59,900 bases of DNA from Mucilaginibacter kameinonensis (GTDB lineage Bacteria > Bacteroidota > Bacteroidia > Sphingobacteriales > Sphingobacteriaceae). The stretch spans positions 1 through 59,900 of the forward strand of contig NZ_RCWZ01000009.1 of the NCBI RefSeq assembly GCF_003675385.1. The letters are read 5' to 3'. The notes below the pieces were generated by a model. The model was not told where the DNA came from. It ran no database searches and saw only the letters and a program-made list of their open reading frames with translations. Each line of letters opens with the position of its first letter. The stretch's first letter is position 1. This document shows positions 16,385 to 25,113 of the stretch, piece by piece. Position numbers and translations under genes: made by a program.

Positions 16385-17317
16385 TTAGGATTTTCCTTTA
16401 AGTAAATTTACAAGCTCTAACTTGTTTTTAGCACCGGTCTTTAAAAACATATTTTGTACGTGCGTGGTAACTGTTCGTTCCTGGATAAATAACCGCTCGG
16501 CCACTACACGGTATTTCAAACCATCTGCGATAAGTGCTGCAACCTCAATTTCTCTCGGGCTTAAATTAAATGCCTGGCAATTCCGTAAAAATAAATCCTC
16601 TTTAACTTCACTATCGGTTACAGTAGTAAGTAAAGTTTGTAAGCGTATATTGTTTTCTCGTGTTTCTTTAATTGCTTGTAATATAAAGACACCGGTAATC
16701 ACAAGAAATCCTCCGTTCATCACTAATACTTCGGGTATTTGGCTTACCCTGAAATAAGATAAAATTGGCATAGAAACCCAAGGCGCTATTGAGATTAAAC
16801 TCAAATACATTTCCTTACTATCTGTTTCATTCTGATCTGCTTTTTCTTTGATGGAGCGATACATCGCGATAACACAAATCACTGCGTACACGCATGGTAT
16901 GATTACACCATGTTTTATAGCCCTGTCTATATTATGATTGATTAAGTAATCAAGCCCAAAAAACAATGAGAATGGAGCCAATAGGAATAACAATACTCCA
17001 TATCTCGCATGAAATTTCAACCTTTCCAAGTTAAACGCCTTATAAAAATAGTAAGGCAGGAAACAGGCTAAAACAACACCACTTCCCCAGGCAAGTGCAT
17101 TCTGCACCATTAGGGGGACGCTGGTATTATTGGGGTCGGGATATAAACCACCAAATACATTATAGATAAGGTATAGTATTAATAGAATAATGTAATATTT
17201 CCGTTTTTTCTCAAAGGGCCTTTGCAGAAAAAACAACAACTGGTAGAGTAACATTATTGCCTCAAAAATTATGAAGATAAATGTTACAAGCTCCATGTCT
17301 GTATTAAAGACTTTCAT
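16385..17317 (-). CDS. Membrane-bound LuxR-family transcriptional regulator
   Basis: 310 aa. About seven hydrophobic helices fill residues 8-235, followed by a LuxR-type helix-turn-helix at about 248-305 (NLSPREIEVAALIADGLKYRVVAERLFIQERTVTTHVQNMF; key residues SPRE, the second helix and TVTTHV). A membrane sensor fused to a LuxR output is typical of Bacteroidota one-component regulators. It may sense an envelope or population signal and control transfer or the adjacent acetyltransferase. The start overlaps the acetyltransferase stop (ATGA), so the two are co-translated. Confidence 0.85.
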   Translation of the reverse strand: MKVFNTDMELVTFIFIIFEAIMLLYQLLFFLQRPFEKKRKYYIILLILYLIYNVFGGLYPDPNNTSVPLMVQNALAWGSGVVLACFLPYYFYKAFNLERLKFHARYGVLLFLLAPFSLFFGLDYLINHNIDRAIKHGVIIPCVYAVICVIAMYRSIKEKADQNETDSKEMYLSLISIAPWVSMPILSYFRVSQIPEVLVMNGGFLVITGVFILQAIKETRENNIRLQTLLTTVTDSEVKEDLFLRNCQAFNLSPREIEVAALIADGLKYRVVAERLFIQERTVTTHVQNMFLKTGAKNKLELVNLLKGKS

Positions 17318-17901
17318 ACGATTGGTATCTCGTCACCCCTCCGAAGCATAAACAGTTTATAACCAAAATCCAATTCGTTATAAATAGAAAATCCAAATTT
17401 TTGATACCAGGGGATGTTTTTTGTTGTGGATGTTTCTAAATAAATCGGCCTTTGTTGCGCCTGGCTATCTTTAATTATGTCCGTAAGGAGCTTGCTGCCT
17501 ATGCCCTGGCCCTGATCATTGTTCATGACCCCCAGGAACCATAGGTAATAGATTGGTTCTTTTGGGTAATTGCTCTTAATCGAACTTTCCCGGCTCATGG
17601 CCTTACCTGCACGGGATATACCAATGGCTTTAATTACCAACTCGATATCCAGTAAGGTTGCCTTAATTGAGAAGGTCTTTTTATCAGGGTAAAGTACTAA
17701 CGCACACGCCTTTTTATCGTCGGATAAATAGACTGCACCGTGCATAAAGCATATTTCAAACGAATAATCCATGAGCGCTTTAATACGCTCCTGGCGTTTC
17801 TCGTCCTGCTTAACGATGTAATTTACACTTAGGTTGTTTTCAAATGAATTTGTGAGAATGTTTATCACTAATGCTTTAAGGTTTCTGTCGGCTTTAATCA
17901 T
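17314..17901 (-). CDS. GNAT-family N-acetyltransferase
   Basis: 195 aa. The acetyl-CoA binding motif A is visible as LGVMNNDQGQGIGSKLL (about residues 125-141, Q/RxxGxG/A form QGQGIG), followed by the motif B region YLETSTTKNIPWYQKFGF. The substrate cannot be inferred. It forms a two-gene operon with the membrane LuxR regulator, overlapping by 4 bp, an unusual pairing on a plasmid backbone. Confidence 0.85.
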   Translation of the reverse strand: MIKADRNLKALVINILTNSFENNLSVNYIVKQDEKRQERIKALMDYSFEICFMHGAVYLSDDKKACALVLYPDKKTFSIKATLLDIELVIKAIGISRAGKAMSRESSIKSNYPKEPIYYLWFLGVMNNDQGQGIGSKLLTDIIKDSQAQQRPIYLETSTTKNIPWYQKFGFSIYNELDFGYKLFMLRRGDEIPIV

Positions 17902-18090
17902 AGGTTAAATGATTTGTTTCAATATTAGTTATTAATTATATATTATTTACTTTAACATACATTAACCAATACGGACAGGGTTGGTTTACAGCTATAAAAA
18001 AATGTAGATACTTTTATATCTTTACACACCGCTTACAAATCTCCCGATTGTGAAGGAATAAAGCAGGTCTTGTCGGAACGGTACCTAATT

Positions 18091-18107
18091 ACGGTTTTGC
18101 TATATTT
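18091..18107 (+). repeat. 17-bp direct repeat ACGGTTTTGCTATATTT (right copy)
   Basis: The sequence ACGGTTTTGCTATATTT is found identically at 15947-15963 and here, 27 bp before the XRE gene. Both copies lie near GATAT-rich stretches. It may be a promoter or operator shared by the XRE gene and the candidate oriT region. Confidence 0.6.
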
Positions 18108-18133
18108 AAACAGATATTGAATGGTTAAGGTTT

Positions 18134-18547
18134 ATGGGTATTAATGAGAATGAGCAATTGAGGCTAATAAGGAAAGCCTTAAATTATAGTCAAAAAGATT
18201 TTGCGGATTCTCTTGGCCTTACACAAGGTGGTTACTCGGATATTGAAAGAGGAAAAAACGGAATATCAAAACCGGTTAAGTTGATGTTGATCAATGTTCA
18301 CAAGGTTAATCTTTCATTTTTAGAAAACAACCGAGGTGAAATGTTTTATATTGAAACCCCTCCCGATCAGCCCGAAGCGGTTAGTTCAACATCCGACCCT
18401 AACGATTCGTCCGATACAAAGGACAGGGTTATAGAACTACTTAAGGCAGATATCAAAAGATTAAATGCCGAACGTGCATTATATATTGAATTGCTACATT
18501 CAAAAGATAAAATCATAACTGCACTTGAACGGCAATTAAAAAATTAA
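18134..18547 (+). CDS. XRE-family helix-turn-helix regulator
   Basis: 137 aa. The N-terminal HTH_3 domain (about 8-65, LRLIRKALNYSQKDFADSLGLTQGGYSDIERGK) is followed by an acidic, disordered linker and a C-terminal coiled coil (about 100-135). It precedes parA by 64 bp on the same strand, in front of a run of GATAT-type repeats (18551-18605) that may be its operator or the ParB-like centromere. Probably a plasmid maintenance regulator. Confidence 0.87.
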   Translation: MGINENEQLRLIRKALNYSQKDFADSLGLTQGGYSDIERGKNGISKPVKLMLINVHKVNLSFLENNRGEMFYIETPPDQPEAVSSTSDPNDSSDTKDRVIELLKADIKRLNAERALYIELLHSKDKIITALERQLKN

Positions 18548-18550
18548 TAT

Positions 18551-18605
18551 ATTTATATCAAGATATCAATATATAAAGATATTTACGTATCATTGTATAA
18601 AGAAT
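18551..18605 (+). promoter_or_regulatory. GATAT direct-repeat cluster upstream of parA
   Basis: Four to five copies of a GATAT(C/A) element repeated at about 9-11-bp steps (ATATCAAGATATCAATATAT and onwards) occupy the gap between the XRE gene and parA. The same kind of repeat precedes rep and several accessory genes. Here it could be a parS-type centromere bound by the small protein at 19360 or an operator for parA. Confidence 0.5.
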
Positions 18606-18611
18606 TTTGAT

Positions 18612-19355
18612 ATGAAAACCATTGCTATACTTAACCACAAAGGGGGCACGGGCAAAACCACATCCGCTGCAAATATTGGTGCCGGGCTTGCACTTCAAAA
18701 AAAGAAAACGCTTTTAATCGACATTGATCCGCAAACTAATTTAACAGAAGGCTTCGGCATAAAGGATGTTAAGTCATCCATCTACAATAGTATCAGGGAC
18801 GGTGCGGACTTGCCAATCGTAAAAATCAATGAATATTTAGACCTCGTGCCATCCTCGTTAGAATTGGTGGGAGCCGAACTTGAACTTGTGTCAAGAATGG
18901 CGCGGGAAAGTATTTTAAAAAACCTGCTTAAGAAACTAAAGGCGAAATATGATTACGTGGTGATCGATTGCCCTCCGGCCTTGGGAATGCTTACTATTAA
19001 TGCCCTCGTGCCTGCTGATACTGTATTGATACCACTTGAAGCCGAATTTTATGCATATAGGGGGATAGATAGAATGGTTGCTATAATATCAGATGTAAGA
19101 GCGCATTACAATGAAAACTTGACTATTGGAGGGGTATTTATAACAAAATGCAACCCTAAAAGACTTTTAACAGAACATATCACCGAAAGCGTACAGAAAC
19201 ATTTTGGGGACAAGCTGCTATCAACAAAAATAAGGGTAAATGTTGCCCTGGCGGAAGCGCCGACCCAAGGAAAAGATATTTTTAGATATGCACCAACATC
19301 AAACGGAGCAATAGATTACGAAAACTTAGTAAAAGAAATTTTAACAAAAATATAA
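18612..19355 (+). CDS. parA: ParA partition ATPase
   Basis: 247 aa with deviant Walker A KGGTGKTT at residues 10-17, Walker A' LLIDIDPQTNLTEGF (about 34-48) and Walker B VVIDCPP (about 116-122). It lacks the extra N-terminal HTH of type Ia ParA, so this is a type Ib or chromosome-like ParA. It moves plasmid copies apart together with a centromere-binding protein, presumably the gene at 19360-19626, which starts 4 bp after its stop. Confidence 0.93.
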   Translation: MKTIAILNHKGGTGKTTSAANIGAGLALQKKKTLLIDIDPQTNLTEGFGIKDVKSSIYNSIRDGADLPIVKINEYLDLVPSSLELVGAELELVSRMARESILKNLLKKLKAKYDYVVIDCPPALGMLTINALVPADTVLIPLEAEFYAYRGIDRMVAIISDVRAHYNENLTIGGVFITKCNPKRLLTEHITESVQKHFGDKLLSTKIRVNVALAEAPTQGKDIFRYAPTSNGAIDYENLVKEILTKI

Positions 19356-19359
19356 GGTT

Positions 19360-19626
19360 ATGGCAAAGAAGAATTTTGGAAACATCGAAGAAAATCAGAA
19401 AAACCTTACCGGTGCGAATGCTTTGTTTTCACCACCCAGTGATGATGCAAAAACAGCAAAAAGAAAAACCGAAGCTGAGACAGAGGAAGGTGAAGAAATT
19501 ACAGCTTACCCGTTAAGGATGAAGAAGGACTGGCTAAAAGCGTTAAAAATAATGAGTGCAAACCGGGGCGAAAGTGTAAAAAACCTGATTTTACAAGCTA
19601 TAGCGGATAAGTATAAGCTTTCGTGA
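19360..19626 (+). CDS. Small ParB-like partner of ParA
   Basis: 88 aa. The first half is low-complexity and charged; the second half (about 48-86, TAYPLRMKKDWLKALKIMSA and a following helix) fits a ribbon-helix-helix fold. In type Ib partition systems a small RHH protein encoded directly after parA binds the centromere and stimulates the ATPase. Spacing of 4 bp to parA supports this. Confidence 0.72.
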   Translation: MAKKNFGNIEENQKNLTGANALFSPPSDDAKTAKRKTEAETEEGEEITAYPLRMKKDWLKALKIMSANRGESVKNLILQAIADKYKLS

Positions 19627-19671
19627 CTATCTATAAAGATGCCCAGTAGTGTGCATCTTTATAATATATTT

Positions 19672-19767
19672 TGCTATCAATAAGCAAAGTCCGGAAGATC
19701 TTATTGTGATAAAAATGCTATCATATTTCCGATCTGCAGAGGTCTAACGGTTAATTTTTTGCTATCA
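19672..19767. repeat. Phased TGMTAKCA array B
   Basis: TGCTATCA at 19672, 19716 and 19760, both intervals 44 bp. The first core contains CCGGAAGATCT (GGAAGATCT class); the second contains GATCTGCAGAGGTC. No 55-bp terminal module. It lies 45 nt after the stop of the parB-like gene. Confidence 0.88.
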
Positions 19768-19790
19768 TTTAAACATTAGAAACAAAATAG

Positions 19791-19835
19791 GACTATAAAA
19801 ATCAAAGTATTATAGTCGAGTTGTGACTTATAGTC
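19791..19835. repeat. GACTATA / TATAGTC inverted repeats
   Basis: GACTATA at 19791-19797, TATAGTC at 19811-19817 and TATAGTC again at 19829-19835 form one inverted and one direct pair in front of the gene at 19873. They could be an operator for that gene or a parS-like site downstream of parAB. Confidence 0.5.
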
Positions 19836-19872
19836 TACAAGTTCAAAGAACTAAAAAATATATATTTGAGTT

Positions 19873-20145
19873 ATGCAGGATATCATAATTACTCCCACCG
19901 CTATAGGTCAAATTTGCAAAATTGAAAATCTTTTTGAAGATGAAAATCCAAATGACGTTTATATCGTTACGGAAGATCCAACGCCGTTTGACCTCGAAGA
20001 TTCTATATACGTTACCAATTTAAGCGATTTACAAAAGAACCTGCATGCGCCATTATTTACCCCTCAACATGCTGTTGCAAAAGGGGATTTAAATGTTATA
20101 GCAGATAGCTTAGAGGGATATATAAACTCATTCAATCACAAATAA
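19873..20145 (+). CDS. Hypothetical 90-aa acidic protein
   Basis: A soluble, acidic protein without signal peptide or membrane segment and with no domain I recognise. It ends 3 bp before the convergent mrr gene and is preceded by array B and GACTATA repeats. Its location at the edge of the restriction island makes it either a partition-region gene or a cargo gene. Confidence 0.6.
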   Translation: MQDIIITPTAIGQICKIENLFEDENPNDVYIVTEDPTPFDLEDSIYVTNLSDLQKNLHAPLFTPQHAVAKGDLNVIADSLEGYINSFNHK

Positions 20146-20147
20146 TA

Positions 20148-21029
20148 TTAAAGTAAATCAAACCAACCGTTTTCTATAACAACATGTTCAACTAATTCAG
20201 TTTTTACACCTAATTCTAATTCTTTTAGTTTATCACATAAAAGATTACCATCGATTAGATCAATAGGAAATGCACCTTCTCTTGTGGCCTCTTTGCGAGC
20301 ATCACGGGTAAATGTTCCGGTCGTAATGAATATTCCTTTGTCGGTTCTACCCTGCATAGCTCCTCTAAAATCTCTTACTTGACTTGGAGTTATCGAGCCT
20401 TTATATCTTTTACATTGAAAAATTACATGGAAGGAGAGAAATCCACTTATTCTTACTATGCCCTTACCATCAATTCCACCATCACCAGTTTTTCCTGTAA
20501 CTTCAACTTGAATAAACCCACTTTCGCGTAACATCTGTTGAGCAAGTCGTTCAAAAGAATCCGGGCGAATTGTATAAAGTTTTTTAATTAAAATTTCTTT
20601 CCAATCTGCATTTTCATCATCCGCTCCCTCAACAGAATTTGCAAAGGTTTCATCAATAGGCAAATCTTTAAGTTTATCTGTAGTTGTTCTTCTATTTCTA
20701 TCGAATTTTTTTTGATTTTCATCAATGTCCAAATCATCAATGTTGATGTTTGGGTTTGTTAATGTCCATACACCCCTTGATGAATTTTCTAATAAACCTT
20801 GTAATCGCAAACGGGTTCTCGCCCAAGCTAATCTATAATCTATTTGTGTTCTGCCGTCTTTAGAATGTGGGATGTTTAATATTTCTTCGGGCAGCTTAGT
20901 TAAATCATAAACCTTATCATTTATCTCTTGAATGTTGCCTGAACCGCCCAAGCTCAACAATGCTTGAACAGTCGGTTTTACTAATTCATTGACTTGGGGT
21001 ACCCCTAAAATTTTCTTTTTTGCTGGCAT
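20148..21029 (-). CDS. Mrr-like type IV restriction endonuclease
   Basis: 293 aa. An N-terminal winged-helix Mrr_N domain (about 8-95) recognises DNA, and a C-terminal PD-(D/E)XK nuclease carries E160, D187 (TGDGGIDGKG) and Q205xK207 (FQCKRYKG). Mrr proteins usually cut modified DNA. Here it is the last gene of a six-gene operon with a C5 methyltransferase, 3 bp after the Z1 gene, so it may be an effector whose target is set by the system. In isolation it could be a solitary Mrr. Confidence 0.9.
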   Translation of the reverse strand: MPAKKKILGVPQVNELVKPTVQALLSLGGSGNIQEINDKVYDLTKLPEEILNIPHSKDGRTQIDYRLAWARTRLRLQGLLENSSRGVWTLTNPNINIDDLDIDENQKKFDRNRRTTTDKLKDLPIDETFANSVEGADDENADWKEILIKKLYTIRPDSFERLAQQMLRESGFIQVEVTGKTGDGGIDGKGIVRISGFLSFHVIFQCKRYKGSITPSQVRDFRGAMQGRTDKGIFITTGTFTRDARKEATREGAFPIDLIDGNLLCDKLKELELGVKTELVEHVVIENGWFDLL

Positions 21030-21032
21030 AAT

Positions 21033-22943
21033 TTATATATCAATAGTATCATATATACAAACCCCATCAGGTAACCTGATATTTGGTATATAAAAAGGCG
21101 CACCTAACCAGCCTTTATCTGTTGAACCATTAACCTTATATAAGGTTAAAACGACCCAATTTTTAAGTCCATCGCCTATTCTTCTATCTGTCGGAGAAAG
21201 AAGCGTACCTGTGCCTTTACCAATATCCCTGCCTTTCCTAACAATTAGAGCGAACCGCGTGGTGGGTCGCTTAGTAGCCAGGGTGCTTACTGTGTTTATA
21301 TACTTTTGATTATCCCAATCCTCATTAGCTTCGTCACCGACATATTTAAGCAATTCGGCAAGTACACTTGAATTAACCACATGATAATGCTCTTTTTCAT
21401 CATAATCATCTACAAGGTTATCTACAATGGAGCCATTATCTTGCCTTGGGTATGATGAAAAGAAATTAACCCCTCCCATTATTAAATTAAGGGCCTTATT
21501 GTCAAGTACATTTTTACGGGTTGGCTGAACACCTTTAGGGTAAAATAATTGAATATCTTTTACATCAGCATGGGTAATCTGATTAATAAGCAGCTTGTTT
21601 GATATATTCAATTCACTAAACAGATTGTAAAGCGAGGGTGGCAAAAATATTCTTAATAACCCCCTGTCTCTATCATATCCAAACATACGAGCATGTTGCC
21701 AAAAAGTATCGGCCTGTGGGGTTTTCGCTTTTCGGCAATAATATACAGTTTGAAGCTTAGGAAAAGTAACACCGCGACCGAGGCTGTTGCCACCGACAAT
21801 AATGTTATAGCCAACTTGATAATTAATAGATATTGCGCTTGTCGAGTTCATCGTCATTACTGTGATCAACTCATTCTCAAGCAGGTAAGCAACGGCTTCG
21901 AATACATCTTCAAAACTTTCAATATCGGGCTTGGTTGTTCTTAAATCATTCCAAACAGCTTCAAGCTGCGGTCTGATAAAGCTTTCGGTATCATCTGTTA
22001 CTGCTAAAAGAAACTCGTTTAAGTGTTCACCAAGAACATTTGAAAAAGTTAAATGGTCATTAATTTTTACGCTTGGGTGCACAAGAAAATTGCAGGTGTT
22101 TACGCCTTTTATGTGGTAGTGGGCACAAACTATGAGATATGAAAAAAGCGCGACTTTTAACCCTTCCGGTATATAGCCTTCTTCATTTTTGATTGCGCCG
22201 AGTTCATCTTCATCGGTAAATTGAATACAATAGGGTTTTGGTTGGGCATATATAAAATCCCCTCCGATATATTCGCTTCCTGGCTTAAAATAATAAATAA
22301 AAGCGGGCTTCCATCCCGAAATATTGCTTTGAAGCAATATCGCCTGGGGGGTAGCCGTAACTTCTAAATATAGGCTACTTGCGGAAAGTTCCTTTAATGC
22401 GCCAAGGTGCTTATTTATGGTACTTACCTTATCTTTATTAACCAACGTGTTAAGACTGGCTGCATCAGCCTCATCGTCGATAATTACTATTGGCCTACCT
22501 GAGCAATACCCTGACGATGCAAAAGTATTACGCCACCTTTTTAAAACGCTACTGTTTTTTTTGAGGACAACAATGAGAGGTTTTACCAGCCTGTCGCTTA
22601 GAAAGGGAACGTCATCGTCCTCTCCATAAACGTTAAAAGTTGGTAGTGATGCTTCGGTTCTTTCCTTAGTTTGCTTTTGAAGATAAATGTTATCCGTTGT
22701 AAGAAGAACAAAAAGTTCAAATCCCCTATCTGCCAAATTGGTTACAACACCAAGCAATTGCCCTGTCTTTCCGCTTTGTACATTGCCTAAAAGCAATCCT
22801 GTTATATGTGATCTGTAATCAAACCGATCTTCAATAAGCTGATAAACCGACCTGCTGGTTTCCTCGACTGTGTCTCTAAGCGAAGAAGATTGTAGACCAA
22901 TGATCGATAGATAAGTTTGTAAATGATTCATTTTACTGGGCAT
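21033..22943 (-). CDS. Z1-domain ATPase of a restriction system
   Basis: About 636 aa. A P-loop GNVQSGKT (about residues 53-60) and a Walker B-like IVIIDDEAD (about 152-160) sit in the N-terminal part, with the Z1 domain downstream (including VGGNSLGRGVTFPKL, about 390-405). Z1 proteins are helicase-like ATPases found beside C5 methyltransferases in restriction operons; they probably act on DNA as motor or target selector. I used ATG 22943, which overlaps the previous stop by 11 bp; ATG 22931 right after that stop is an alternative. Confidence 0.87.
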   Translation of the reverse strand: MPSKMNHLQTYLSIIGLQSSSLRDTVEETSRSVYQLIEDRFDYRSHITGLLLGNVQSGKTGQLLGVVTNLADRGFELFVLLTTDNIYLQKQTKERTEASLPTFNVYGEDDDVPFLSDRLVKPLIVVLKKNSSVLKRWRNTFASSGYCSGRPIVIIDDEADAASLNTLVNKDKVSTINKHLGALKELSASSLYLEVTATPQAILLQSNISGWKPAFIYYFKPGSEYIGGDFIYAQPKPYCIQFTDEDELGAIKNEEGYIPEGLKVALFSYLIVCAHYHIKGVNTCNFLVHPSVKINDHLTFSNVLGEHLNEFLLAVTDDTESFIRPQLEAVWNDLRTTKPDIESFEDVFEAVAYLLENELITVMTMNSTSAISINYQVGYNIIVGGNSLGRGVTFPKLQTVYYCRKAKTPQADTFWQHARMFGYDRDRGLLRIFLPPSLYNLFSELNISNKLLINQITHADVKDIQLFYPKGVQPTRKNVLDNKALNLIMGGVNFFSSYPRQDNGSIVDNLVDDYDEKEHYHVVNSSVLAELLKYVGDEANEDWDNQKYINTVSTLATKRPTTRFALIVRKGRDIGKGTGTLLSPTDRRIGDGLKNWVVLTLYKVNGSTDKGWLGAPFYIPNIRLPDGVCIYDTIDI

Positions 22944-23961
22944 AATCAAGATACCAAATATTTGGTTCTGTAGTTGCAGTCAAGCGCATAAAGCTTCGGC
23001 CATATTTAGCAATGACCTCATTCGTTACTTGTCCTCCCATTCTCAAAGCTCCGCTGTTTTCAAGACGTCCCTTAATCCATTTCCCTAATACTTTTAAATC
23101 GTCTTTTGATCTAAGATTTTTATAGTTGGAGCCGTTGGTGGTACATCGAAAAGACCAACCATCATCGGTAAAGACGGTAAAGGTTTCTCCGCGGGGATAA
23201 CCTGGCTGCTTAAAAATAGTGGAAGAAACTATAATTTCTACCTCATACCATGATCGAGGCTTAACATACCTGCCGTTGTCCCTGCCTTTTCCGAAATAAC
23301 AATTTAAATTACTTTTTTCTTCGGATTTTATTTCGATATCAAAATAAGTAGAAGTCCTTTTGTCTTTTATATCCTCCAAATCGCTGCTATCAACCTTCTC
23401 AACAGCTAAATTATTATCCAACAGCTTGTTGAACTTTAGGAAATCAGTGATAGTAACACTGCGTAATGGTGCCCCTATTCGATTTATTATTTCTTTAACC
23501 GATGTATGAATTACAATAGAATCATCTCCTTTTAAGAGAAAATCTGTTTCATACTGTTTAGTAACATTATCAAACAAACTTCCAAGATTGGAAGATCCTA
23601 TAATTGCAGTTTTAGTGGCATCCTGCATGATAAAAGAATACATTTTACCATGAAATTTAAGAGTGTCGGCAATATAGACACCTCCCAAATTGTTACTAAT
23701 CAAATAATCATTCAATATACATGCAGCGTCATACTGATTTTCAGTAAAACCATCAAAGTAATGCATACCTATTAAAAGCTCCAAAGTTGGCCTTTTGTTA
23801 AGCTCTATTACTCGTTTCAAATCCATTAAAGAATCTGACGAGATATAGCCACTCGCTATTTTTAAATCTGCACAATCTCTTAAAGCAGTTTCAAAATAAC
23901 TTCGCGAGGTATTAAAATCAGGAAAAAAGGCTGGTTGAAAATTTGATAATAGTAATTCCAT
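22933..23961 (-). CDS. PLD-family restriction endonuclease (NgoFVII-like)
   Basis: 342 aa. The N-terminal half has the phospholipase D nuclease signature: HGK at 104-106 and GSSN at 122-125, giving one HxK...N active site, so it should act as a dimer as BfiI-type enzymes do. The C-terminal half (about 210-340, with SWYEVEIIV and RGETFTVFTDDGW) looks like a separate DNA-recognition domain. NgoFVII-type nucleases pair with C5 methyltransferases, and the methyltransferase gene ends 5 bp upstream. Predicted to cut unmethylated sites. Confidence 0.85.
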   Translation of the reverse strand: MELLLSNFQPAFFPDFNTSRSYFETALRDCADLKIASGYISSDSLMDLKRVIELNKRPTLELLIGMHYFDGFTENQYDAACILNDYLISNNLGGVYIADTLKFHGKMYSFIMQDATKTAIIGSSNLGSLFDNVTKQYETDFLLKGDDSIVIHTSVKEIINRIGAPLRSVTITDFLKFNKLLDNNLAVEKVDSSDLEDIKDKRTSTYFDIEIKSEEKSNLNCYFGKGRDNGRYVKPRSWYEVEIIVSSTIFKQPGYPRGETFTVFTDDGWSFRCTTNGSNYKNLRSKDDLKVLGKWIKGRLENSGALRMGGQVTNEVIAKYGRSFMRLTATTEPNIWYLDYAQ

Positions 23962-23966
23962 TAAAA

Positions 23967-25061
23967 TTAAACTGCTATACTTAGATCAAGGCGCTCTTTT
24001 AATGTCATACTTTGAAACTCTGCACTTTTCTTTTCAAGATCAGCATGATGGTAATTACCCGTAAACAACGGTAGCAAAGATTTAGCTAAAGCAAATACCC
24101 CATTTGGCGGCACTGCGTTTCCTATTTGCTTTCTAACATCTGCTACAGTTCCTTTAAATATAAAGTCATCCGGGAATGATTGCAAGCGTGCGCGTTCGCG
24201 GTTCGTTAATGCACGCGGTTCCGGCCAGTGGTAGCCGTGGGTTCCCCCGCCACCGGCGGCGATTATAGTCTTTGATGGTTCATCTAATTTAAGCCGCCTA
24301 TAAACGTGACTAATCATGCCTTTAACATATAGAGGGTGCTCTTTAGGAATACTTGTAAAGTTGCCTCCTTCGGGAATGAGTTTTAATAATTCCTTAGTTC
24401 GCTCGGCTATATTCATGTGTTCATTATTAAAGGGGATATCATTAGCATTTGCAATAGCTTCCCCGGCAGTTACGTAAGGATATTGTCCTTTAGGGCCGTG
24501 TGTCGGTGCTGGATGGGTAAAGTTAAATCCTGTATCTATACGAACGCCTACTATTAGTACCCGTTCGCGGAACTGTGGTACTCCATAATCTGCAAAATTA
24601 TAAAGCTTAGGCGTGACAATATAGCCAGGCATAATGCTTTCAAAATCTTTAATAATTTGCTGAATAGCTTTTTTATTGTTTGCCGTTAACAGCCCTTTAA
24701 CGTTCTCTGCGATAAAAACCTTTGGCTTTTTTGCATCAACAAAACGCAAAAAGCTTTTATAAAGATTCCCACGCTTGCCGTTAAGGCCCGGTTGTTTCCA
24801 AATCATCGAAAAATCCTGGCAAGGAAACCCGCCTAAAATTAAATCACAATCCGGGATAGATTTATCTTTATAGGGATCAATTTGTTCAATATCGCCTTCC
24901 ACAATTATTCCATTGCCGAAATATGAACTAAATGTTTCACAAGCAAAATGTTCAAAATCGTTAGCCCATACCGTTTGATAACCTGCTTTATGAAAGCCAA
25001 GGTCAAGGCCACCGCAACCTGAAAACAATGAAATAATTTTAGGTTTTTCTTGTGTCATCAT
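23967..25061 (-). CDS. DNA cytosine-5 methyltransferase
   Basis: About 364 aa from the ATG at 25061. Canonical C5-MTase motifs: I FSGCGGLDLGF (13-23), IV GGFPCQDFS with catalytic Cys81, VI ENV (119-121), VIII, IX and X RKQIGNAVPP near the end. It methylates cytosine at an unknown recognition site and protects plasmid and host DNA from the linked nuclease. The longer open frame adds 13 hydrophobic residues that are unlikely to be translated. A Vsr gene upstream fits, since m5C deamination gives T:G mismatches. Confidence 0.94.
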   Translation of the reverse strand: MMTQEKPKIISLFSGCGGLDLGFHKAGYQTVWANDFEHFACETFSSYFGNGIIVEGDIEQIDPYKDKSIPDCDLILGGFPCQDFSMIWKQPGLNGKRGNLYKSFLRFVDAKKPKVFIAENVKGLLTANNKKAIQQIIKDFESIMPGYIVTPKLYNFADYGVPQFRERVLIVGVRIDTGFNFTHPAPTHGPKGQYPYVTAGEAIANANDIPFNNEHMNIAERTKELLKLIPEGGNFTSIPKEHPLYVKGMISHVYRRLKLDEPSKTIIAAGGGGTHGYHWPEPRALTNRERARLQSFPDDFIFKGTVADVRKQIGNAVPPNGVFALAKSLLPLFTGNYHHADLEKKSAEFQSMTLKERLDLSIAV

Positions 25062-25113
25062 GTATCTTATTTTAATCAAAAGTACTAATATAATTAGCAC
25101 TAAAAACAGTAAG

